In this document: positions 36,461 to 42,899 of the stretch, piece by piece
Layout of the letters: every line of letters begins with the position of its first letter
Position numbering within the stretch: position 1 is the stretch's first letter
Notes under the pieces: generated by a model
Seen by the model: only the letters and a program-made list of their open reading frames with translations
Told to the model about the DNA's origin: nothing
Database searches by the model: none
Assembly (NCBI GenBank): GCA_003645255.1
Contig: QNES01000009.1
Span: forward strand, 1 to 50,337
Reading direction: 5' to 3'
DNA from: Gammaproteobacteria bacterium
GTDB taxonomy: Bacteria; Pseudomonadota; Gammaproteobacteria; Beggiatoales; Beggiatoaceae
DNA: 50,337 nucleotides
Made by a program: the position numbers and the translations under genes

Positions 36461-37438
36461 ATGAATGAAGTGATTGTTCACCAAGTAGATATTACACACT
36501 ACTGTTTGGTGGAACTCTCAAAACTTGCCGACCAGGCAAAACCCTTTTACGACTGGGTGGAAAAAACAGCAAAAAGGTTAACTGGCTCACACAAAGAGCT
36601 AAATGAAATCCTAATGTCAGCGAACAAAACTGACATCGTTTCCATTATTAATGCGTGCTATCACGAAGTAGAAGAAAAGCGCCCTTTGCTCTTTGATGGA
36701 ATTGGAAGGGTTTATCCCCACGCCAAGGCATGTTTCTATTTTTTTGCTTGGATTATTAGGGATGCCCCTCAACAAAGATTAGTACCTCTAATAGCCCGAA
36801 TGAGACAATTAGAAAATCTTGATAAGATAGTTGCGGAAACTGACACTCTGGTTGGGTTGATACTTGAATATAGGTCATCTGTCCGAAGTTTTTGCTGGTT
36901 AACAGTGCGAGAGGTGGTCATGGATCGCCTTGAAGGTTCTCGGCGCAGCATCAAAGGGCATCATCTTGAAGCCAGTATACGAACGGCCATAATTACAGCT
37001 TTTCAAAACTATTATTCGATTCATGGAAATTATGGCAAGTACAAGAAAGTTACTATTGCTGATAAACAAATAAAAATAGGTAATCACACTATTGATGTTT
37101 CCGTAGGACTGATGCCTTCAGATGATAGCCCAATACAAACACTCTTAATGCCAATTAAAACAAGAGAGACTGAGGGCGGAGGGCATTCACATATATTCAC
37201 AAGGGACATAATTGCTGCTGTTCGAGAACTGAAAGATGATAAGAGCAAATATCATATGATCGCGGTTATAGTAGCACTCAATTGGTCCATATCTGAACTT
37301 AGAAATATTGATAACCAGATTGATAAGGTTTTTCATTTCAATATGAATCCAAATAAGTTTGTAGGATTTGACGAAGCCTCTCAAATTGAGTTGAACAAGT
37401 ATATTCAAGGAATTTTGGATAATGGTCGATATCAGTAA
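36461..37438 (+). CDS. Putative type II restriction endonuclease
   Basis: 325 residues from ATG 36461 (AGGAAG 7 bases upstream; TTG 36455 is an alternative). It overlaps a DNA methyltransferase gene by 17 bases, the strongest argument for its role. A PD-(D/E)XK-like centre may be IDVSVGLMPSDD followed by LMPIKTRETEGGGHSHIFTR. The rest is helical at the N-terminus (residues 1-150). Of known families the closest in my memory is the XcyI/Cfr9I group (CCCGGG), but I cannot verify that. It cuts unmethylated foreign DNA if active. Confidence 0.6.
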   Translation: MNEVIVHQVDITHYCLVELSKLADQAKPFYDWVEKTAKRLTGSHKELNEILMSANKTDIVSIINACYHEVEEKRPLLFDGIGRVYPHAKACFYFFAWIIRDAPQQRLVPLIARMRQLENLDKIVAETDTLVGLILEYRSSVRSFCWLTVREVVMDRLEGSRRSIKGHHLEASIRTAIITAFQNYYSIHGNYGKYKKVTIADKQIKIGNHTIDVSVGLMPSDDSPIQTLLMPIKTRETEGGGHSHIFTRDIIAAVRELKDDKSKYHMIAVIVALNWSISELRNIDNQIDKVFHFNMNPNKFVGFDEASQIELNKYIQGILDNGRYQ

Positions 37439-38393
37439 AATAGTCAACAAGGTCATTCTTGGCGACATTCGTACTATCGCAGCAAGCATACCTGATAATC
37501 TTATCCAAAGCATAATAACTAGCCCACCCTATTTCGGACACAGAAATTACACTGGAGAAGAGGAATGCGAATATGAGATAGGCAGAGAAAGCAGCCTAGA
37601 GGATTATGTCGCAAATATCGTTTCGTGCTTTAGTGTGATAAAGTCAAAACTCTGTGATGATGGATTGCTTTGGCTTAACTTAGGAGACACATATCGAAAT
37701 AAAGAACTTCAAGGGGTTCCTTGGCGTGTAGCATTTGCTCTCAAGGAAAGTGGCTGGATTCTGCGTAGTGATATAATCTGGAAAAAGCCAAATGCTATGC
37801 CTTCTTCAGTAAAAAACCGACCCACCACGGATCATGAATACATTTTTCTTTTTTCCAAATCAAGCAATTACTACTATGATGCAGATTCCATAAGAGAGCC
37901 ACATGTTACATTTACAGAAAATTCAAAAATGAGGGGGGGAAGAAATCATTTAGGGAAACGGAATGGCACACCGGAAAATGGCAAAAATTCAGGTGACCAG
38001 AACTTACACAATGGTAGATGGGATCAAGCCTTTCATCCTAAAGGTAGAAATAAAAGGACTGTTTGGGAGATTCCTTTAGGAAAATTTATGGAGGCACATT
38101 TTGCCGTTTATCCTGAATTTTTGGTCGAAACTTGTCTATTAGCTTCGACTAGGAAAGGAGACATTGTTTTTGATCCGTTCGCAGGTTCAGGCACAACCGG
38201 TGTGGTAGCTATAAAAAACGAAAGGAGATTTATAGGTTGCGATCTTGTAAAGGAATATCAAGAAATGGCACAAAAAAGAATTGATGAAATCGTGGCTCAA
38301 CCAAGTCTCTTTTCTGCGGAACGGAATTTGCAATCCCGCCTTACGTTAGTTAAAACAGCTCAATTCGATGCGCCGTCCAAGATTAAAAATTAA
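37422..38393 (+). CDS. Beta-class DNA methyltransferase, probably cytosine-N4
   Basis: 323 residues. The catalytic motif TSPPYFGHRNY (about residue 34) precedes the AdoMet motif DPFAGSGTTGVVAIKNERRF (about residue 247), the order of the beta class; SPPY is typical of N4-cytosine enzymes. A target-recognition region lies between them (residues ~130-215). It overlaps the endonuclease gene, so both are expressed together; unlike many systems no C-protein regulator is seen. The start ATG is inside the endonuclease frame. It protects host DNA at the shared recognition site. Confidence 0.9.
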   Translation: MVDISKIVNKVILGDIRTIAASIPDNLIQSIITSPPYFGHRNYTGEEECEYEIGRESSLEDYVANIVSCFSVIKSKLCDDGLLWLNLGDTYRNKELQGVPWRVAFALKESGWILRSDIIWKKPNAMPSSVKNRPTTDHEYIFLFSKSSNYYYDADSIREPHVTFTENSKMRGGRNHLGKRNGTPENGKNSGDQNLHNGRWDQAFHPKGRNKRTVWEIPLGKFMEAHFAVYPEFLVETCLLASTRKGDIVFDPFAGSGTTGVVAIKNERRFIGCDLVKEYQEMAQKRIDEIVAQPSLFSAERNLQSRLTLVKTAQFDAPSKIKN

Positions 38394-38410
38394 ATTGAAC
38401 CTGGCCCCTT

Positions 38411-38590
38411 TTTGAACATGAATTTCCCGTTTATGCCAATTATAAAATCTATGGCGCAATTGGTTCATTGATTGTTTCAGAAGCCTTGGAACAAGAAGCT
38501 GAAAATGCCGGTTTATTTGTCTTTACCCAAAGCAAAGATGGCGGTGCGAGTATTGCCAATCCGCCAGACTTTCAGGCTAAAGTTTGGTAG
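38411..38590 (+). pseudogene. C-terminal fragment of an uncharacterised DUF3782-like protein
   Basis: The frame FEHEFPVYANYKIYGAIGSL ... AGLFVFTQSKDGGASI ... QAKVW ends at 38590 and has no start. It looks like the end of small PD-(D/E)XK-like hypothetical proteins common in Beggiatoaceae and cyanobacteria. GAACCTGGCCCCTTTTTG (38396-38413), a REP-like sequence, marks its truncated 5' end, and a GGTGGGCAA / TTGCCCACC hairpin (38598-38625) follows. Confidence 0.5.
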
Positions 38591-38626
38591 TGTTGGTTGG
38601 TGGGCAATAAAAACACGTTGCCCACC

Positions 38627-38752
38627 CTACATAGCTTTAGCGTCTTCGTTCATCACTTGCATAAATGCCCCAACCTGCATTAACAAAATGCAATCGGGGG
38701 CTTGTTGTTTGAGTTCGTGGTAATGTATGATTAATTTTTGGGAAATAGCCAT
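38627..38752 (-). pseudogene. MutS-domain-I fragment, DGR accessory (msl-like)
   Basis: 41 codons: MAISQKLIIHYHELKQQAPD ... ILLMQVGAFMQVMNEDAKAM, then TAG. It aligns with the first part of the MutS mismatch-binding domain (YxxxKxxxPDxLLxxxxGxFxxxxxxDAK). MutS-like msl genes are among the accessory genes reported next to DGR reverse transcriptases. The reading stops where a GGTGGGCAA palindrome (38598-38629) begins, so the end was probably lost by insertion or deletion. Confidence 0.6.
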
Positions 38753-38801
38753 TGCTTAATGTCCATGTAATTCATTAGAAATTCGATTTTTTCAAAAAAT
38801 T

Positions 38802-38810
38802 TGTTATAAT
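38802..38810 (+). promoter_or_regulatory. Extended -10 element in front of the template repeat
   Basis: TGTTATAAT, a perfect -10 with the TGN extension; the -35 region is weak. It lies about 75 bases upstream of the template repeat and could start its RNA in the + direction. Confidence 0.4.
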
Positions 38811-38881
38811 TTAGTGATACGTCAGATAGATCACCTTACCGATTTTTACTTTTCTCTCGGAGAGGGTAAAAACGGGGTAGG

Positions 38882-38976
38882 CACTTCCGAGTGCTGCGTG
38901 GTGGTTCGTGGAACAACAACCCGACCAACGCCCGTACCGACAACCGTAACGACAACTATGGTTTCCGTGTGGCTGC
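38882..38976 (+). other. DGR template repeat (TR)
   Basis: GC-rich block that would read FRVLRGGSWNNNPTNARTDN / RNDNYGFRVA, the end of an FGE-sulfatase-type (C-type-lectin fold) domain. It is not an open gene: the frame has a TAA at 38867-38869 shortly before and no start context. Seven AAC codons sit at the positions that vary in DGR targets. AAC in the template lets adenine mutagenesis reach many amino acids while avoiding stops. The 3' part TATGGTTTCCGTGTGGCTGC would be the initiation-of-mutagenic-homing counterpart. Ends are approximate. Confidence 0.7.
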
Positions 38977-39193
38977 GCTTACTCTTCATGGTCAGAGCCG
39001 GTTAATGCGAATTAGCCGGGCGTACAGGAGAAGAGTCCAGACCTACTCCGGTGATGAGGGCGACTTCATCCGAATATCAAACCTGATTGAGCGGCTTGGT
39101 AAGCATGATGCTGAAGACTCGTTCTAATCTTTTTCGTTCCCTTACGGCATTTTGGAAGCCTTGGCTACAAAATGGCTGTTCGGGAACGCCCTT

Positions 39194-40241
39194 CTAAAAA
39201 ATCAGCTTGTCAAAAATTTTTTCCCGCAATCGCCAAGTATCCCCATGTTCCAAATGCGCCACCCAACTACAAATAGACTGAGAAACCTCCCGAATGGTTA
39301 TTTTACCCTGGGCAAGATCAGCCTGTAAATGGCGTAATCGCCGCCTGGCACGTCGCAAATTTTCCCTGTACCCGAACACAATGCGGAAAAACGCGAAAAC
39401 CCAGGAAATTTGCACCGTGTTTAGCTTCAATAAACTGACTTTTAATAGGATGAATTTTTAACCTTAACGTGACAAGATATTCCTCAATAGCCAGTCGCGC
39501 CCTTTTAAGTAAAGCATCATCATCCGAAAATAACGCAAAATCATCAACATAACGCACATATTGGGTTATTTTTAAATTTTCCTTAATAAAATGATCAAGC
39601 CCATTGAGATAAACATTAGCAAAAAATTGGCTTGTCAAATTACCTATCGGCAGCCCATGTCGCCGACTTTGCGGCGTTAATAAATCATCCCCCGGAAAAA
39701 AAGCCACCACCGGTATTTGTGGATTACTGTTATCAATAATCTTATCAATCAACCAGAGTGTATCAGGGCATTTTATTTTACGGCGGATTAATGATTTTAA
39801 AATGGCATGATCAATACTTGGAAAATATTTTTGAATATCGCATTGTAAAATATAGCGATTAGAACGTGCAAATTTGATAAAACGCTGCAAAGCTCTATGC
39901 GTTCCAAAGCCCGTTCGATTAGCATAAGATTCTGTGACAAAAGTTCGCTCAAAAATAGGTATAATAATATTGCAAAGCGCGTGATGTACTACCCTTTCCC
40001 GATAGGGTGCGGCTGAAATTAAACGGGGCTTTGGTTCTTTAATTTCAAAAGTGGTATAAGCCCCAGGTTGATAAATTTTGGCATTTAACGCATTTTGTAA
40101 TTGAAATAGCGTATCTTCCAAATGGTGGTTAAAAGCTAACACATTGTTTTGATAACGCTTGCCCTTTTGCGCATTTTTGGCAGCAATTAATAAATTTTCA
40201 AATGCCGTGATTTTGGGAAATAAATGACCATATCGTTTCAT
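39194..40241 (-). CDS. DGR reverse transcriptase, frameshifted near the 3' end
   Basis: The first frame (40241-39318) holds the polymerase: [54 protein letters not shown] and [18 protein letters not shown], in place of QGxxxSP, is the motif of DGR reverse transcriptases. The frame breaks at GVFPHCVR; dropping one G from the GGG at 39371-39373 (C on the + strand) continues into [20 protein letters not shown] and on to the stop at 39194, for about 349 residues, a normal length. It copies TR RNA into mutated cDNA. The ATG overlaps the avd stop by 4 bases. The shift may be a real mutation or a read error. Confidence 0.88.
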
Positions 40242-40582
40242 CTATTTGCCCTCTGTTGTTGCTTAATCCATTGCCCCAGATTTTGACCGATTTCATGAAG
40301 GTGTTGCATCACATAGTGATAATGTTTAGTTGAAAGCAACTCAAAATCATGGAGTAAACGGGTTTGATAACGGAGGATACTTAATTTACCGTTTAGCGTT
40401 TTTAATAAATTTAGCTTGTTGATAGCATATTGCGCGGTAATGAATCCCTCTAATAAACCGTATAATTCGGTTATAATTCTATCACCTAGCCCAAATTTGT
40501 GATTTTTAGGCAAACGATTTAAAATAGGGATATACCATTTAATTAAATCATAAGTTTTTTGGATAACGGGTAAATCATTCAT
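40238..40582 (-). CDS. avd: DGR accessory variability determinant (Avd-like four-helix protein)
   Basis: 114 residues from ATG 40582 ([20 protein letters not shown]). Segments [20 protein letters not shown] and [20 protein letters not shown] are typical of Avd, a basic, barrel-shaped pentamer of four-helix bundles that binds the reverse transcriptase and template RNA. A longer frame upstream (to 40720) overlaps the divergent target-like gene and is not used. It overlaps the reverse transcriptase gene by 4 bases. The pair alone would make the core enzyme of the DGR. Confidence 0.87.
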   Translation of the reverse strand: MNDLPVIQKTYDLIKWYIPILNRLPKNHKFGLGDRIITELYGLLEGFITAQYAINKLNLLKTLNGKLSILRYQTRLLHDFELLSTKHYHYVMQHLHEIGQNLGQWIKQQQRANR

Positions 40583-40601
40583 TTTTTCAAAGGTAAAATT
40601 T

Positions 40602-41393
40602 ATGACACTCAAATTATTGATTTTAGCGGTATTATTTATTTTAAGTGGCGGAGCAGCCTTTTCCGAATATTTCAAAGGCCATAAATTGCTGTCTTTACTG
40701 GCGACGATAGTTGCTATCATTGCGACTTTTTATCTGTTTCAAGACATTTATGATGATCTCAAACAACCGAGTTCATCGACTCAATCACCAACTGTGTCAG
40801 AAATTGTTACGACAGTTGAACCAACTCTACAAGTCGTCAATCCACCCGAAGAAATCCCTATCAAGGTGACAGGCGATTTCGCGCCTTATTTTCAACCCAA
40901 GCAAGATATGTTTGAAACGACGGCGGCTTTTCAATCCCGACGGCATCAATTATTACAGCAATTTAATGCGCAAGTCAAGCAGCGCAATTTGGATTATCAA
41001 GCTGGTGTCTTGCGTTTAGTTCATTATAATGCGGATGCACAAACCTTTAAAGTCAATTTAGATTGGCAAGCCGCCTGGGTAAAGCCGTTTTTTGGAAAAT
41101 TGCAAAATAAGGGTACGGTTAAAGTGGGCGTTAAAGCCGCTAAACAGATTTATCAAGCGGGTCCAAACAAGCCCTTATTCATCACAGCGAATTTAAAGGA
41201 CAATCAAGTTGAAATACAAGGGCAGATGGTAGAACAAGGTCAAGCCTATTCAATTCTTTTAATCCCATTTCCCAAAATGGTAAAAATACCGGCAGGACGA
41301 TTTCGGATGGGCGATATTCAAGGTGCTGGTAATAGTAATGAAAAACGAATAATTGGGGTCAGAGTAAAATTCATAAGAATTTACAGCGCGTGA
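40602..41393 (+). CDS. DGR target-like membrane protein, cut off at its FGE-sulfatase domain
   Basis: 263 residues. Two hydrophobic helices at the N-terminus (LLILAVLFILSGGAAF; LLSLLATIVAIIATFYLF) are followed by a linker and a beta-rich region (PYFQPKQDMFETTAAFQSRR ... FKVNLDWQAAWVKPFFGKLQ). Near residue 225, VKIPAGRFRMGDIQG begins an FGE-sulfatase domain, the domain that carries variable repeats in many DGR targets. After NSNEK the reading leaves the family (RIIGVRVKFIRIYSA) because a GGGGTCAGAGTAAAATTC palindrome is inserted. About 200 residues including any variable repeat are missing. It is divergent from avd with 19 bases between start codons. Confidence 0.75.
   Translation: MTLKLLILAVLFILSGGAAFSEYFKGHKLLSLLATIVAIIATFYLFQDIYDDLKQPSSSTQSPTVSEIVTTVEPTLQVVNPPEEIPIKVTGDFAPYFQPKQDMFETTAAFQSRRHQLLQQFNAQVKQRNLDYQAGVLRLVHYNADAQTFKVNLDWQAAWVKPFFGKLQNKGTVKVGVKAAKQIYQAGPNKPLFITANLKDNQVEIQGQMVEQGQAYSILLIPFPKMVKIPAGRFRMGDIQGAGNSNEKRIIGVRVKFIRIYSA
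41351..41382. repeat. REP/RAYT-type palindrome end in the target gene
   Basis: AATTGGGGTCAGAGTAAAAT then TCATAAGAATTTAC; GTAAAATTC and GAATTTAC form an almost perfect stem. GGGGTCAGAGTAAAATT ends are typical of REP sequences handled by IS200-like transposases. Confidence 0.55.
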
Positions 41394-41765
41394 GCAGCCC
41401 TTAGAAATACTCTTTTTGGCAAAAATAGTATTTCTTGAAGTATCGATGTTTAAAAACAAGCCGAAAAAATATAGGTTGCCTTAGAAATACTATTTTTGGC
41501 AAATATTTCGGGCAAGCCTTTTAACTTTAAAAACTTGAATATCAAGTTAAAGCCCTTAGAACTTCACAAAATATTTATACTCAAAAATAATTTATTTACC
41601 ATGAATGACTTAATCTAAATTAAATCACCAGGCACCAATACTTCAGATGAAAGAACGATATACTTAAAAATAGGGACAGATCACATTTTAGCATAAAACG
41701 TGGTCTGTCCCCTCTTATTATTCGCTTTCAGTGAATTGCATCATTAATTATTAGACAGTCAATTT
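41394..41765. other. Repeat-filled spacer behind the truncated target gene
   Basis: No gene. It contains two AGAAATACTATTTTTGG-type repeats (41401-41436 and 41483-41505), AT-rich sequence, and a 40-base hairpin at 41674-41712 with arms GGGACAGATCAC and GTGGTCTGTCCC, a REP-like element. No FGE coding sequence could be found in any frame. Confidence 0.7.
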
Positions 41766-42797
41766 TCAACCCACCCGAATAACCCAAACATCACCCTTCA
41801 AATGGGTTTGCGTAATAGGCACGGATAGGAAGTAATGAATAGTTTCTATATTAGTCAAGGTATGACTACTCGGTGTTGTGGTAATCAATTCCCCTTCTCC
41901 GGCTAAGGCAAGCGGTAATAATAATTGATCCGCTAAATACGAACCCACGGGAATATTAGCCGCCATATAATCCGTCGCCATTTTAATGGCACCCTCTGCA
42001 ACGGCTTCTGCCCTAATGCCGCGTTGTCCAAAACCACTAAAGATTTCTGTAATATGCTCGCTTTGGATTTGCAATAGTAAAACATTGCCAGGTCCTTGAT
42101 TAGGTGGTAAGGCGCAATGATGTAAGCAGTCTTGTGACCAGGAAAGCTTTTCTGTTACTCGTTGCAATTCACGTAGAGCGATATGTTCGGGGAGACCGGC
42201 AGTTAGGGCAGTTGCTTGACATTTTACTATTTTACCACGTTCCATAAGGCTGAGTCCGCGCAGGTGAGTGGTGGGCGTGATATGGACTCTTAATCGTCCA
42301 CCGCCCTTGGGGAAAAAACCATAACGGTCAAGGGTTGCTGTCACTTGGACACCCATACGATTAAGAACAGGTAAATAAACCTGCGCTAAAAAATCATAAG
42401 GGGGTGCGTGGACATTGTGCGTACCGCCGGTCAAAGTTATGTGAGATTCGGCTGTTGCTAATAAAAGTGGATACAATACGGTTTGCAATACTAAAGTGGT
42501 ACTGCCGGCGGTGCCTATCGCAAAGTGGTATTTGCCAGGTTGTATTTCACCAGGCGCAAAGCTCACGGTGCTAGAACCAATTTCATCACCTTCAACTTGC
42601 GCCCCTGAAATATCACGAGCAGCATGGACGGCGGTAAGGTGTTGTTGTCGTAAGCCGGGTTTTTTACGTCCGGCACGAATATGGGTTATGCGAAATGGTT
42701 TACGGGTGCAAAGGGATAAAGCTAAAGCGGTGCGTAAAATTTGTCCACCGCCCTCGCCGATTGCGCCGTTGATTTCTAGGTAAGCTGTATTTTTCAT
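41766..42797 (-). CDS. rtcA: RNA 3'-terminal phosphate cyclase
   Basis: 343 residues, the usual length. Seen: EINGAIGEGGGQILRTALAL at residues 8-27, HIRAGRKKPGLRQQHL, TLVLQTVLYPLLLA, GGTHNVHAPPYDFLAQVY, and the nucleotidyl-accepting histidine in TTTPSSHTLTNIETIHYFL near the end. RtcA converts RNA 3'-phosphate to a 2',3'-cyclic phosphate through AMP intermediates and takes part in RNA repair together with the ligase RtcB, which is not adjacent. The gene is alone, 102 bases downstream of hypF on the same strand. Confidence 0.95.
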   Translation of the reverse strand: MKNTAYLEINGAIGEGGGQILRTALALSLCTRKPFRITHIRAGRKKPGLRQQHLTAVHAARDISGAQVEGDEIGSSTVSFAPGEIQPGKYHFAIGTAGSTTLVLQTVLYPLLLATAESHITLTGGTHNVHAPPYDFLAQVYLPVLNRMGVQVTATLDRYGFFPKGGGRLRVHITPTTHLRGLSLMERGKIVKCQATALTAGLPEHIALRELQRVTEKLSWSQDCLHHCALPPNQGPGNVLLLQIQSEHITEIFSGFGQRGIRAEAVAEGAIKMATDYMAANIPVGSYLADQLLLPLALAGEGELITTTPSSHTLTNIETIHYFLSVPITQTHLKGDVWVIRVG

Positions 42798-42899
42798 GAT
42801 TTATTATGGAATGAAAATGTAGGGCAATTTTTTGTGGTTGCCCCTAAGCTGTCTGAATCAGGCAAGGGTGAAAATTAGGATAAAAATTTAGGATATGAA

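Noticed and set aside
38891-39127. Open frame over the template repeat as a protein-coding gene
   Set aside because: It has a stop just upstream, no ribosome-binding site and only the last ~28 residues of an FGE domain followed by unrelated sequence; it fits a DGR template better.
39194-40241. Group II intron or retron reverse transcriptase
   Set aside because: IGNLTSQ motif, adjacent Avd gene and template repeat indicate a DGR; no intron domain V/VI or msr-msd structure was seen.
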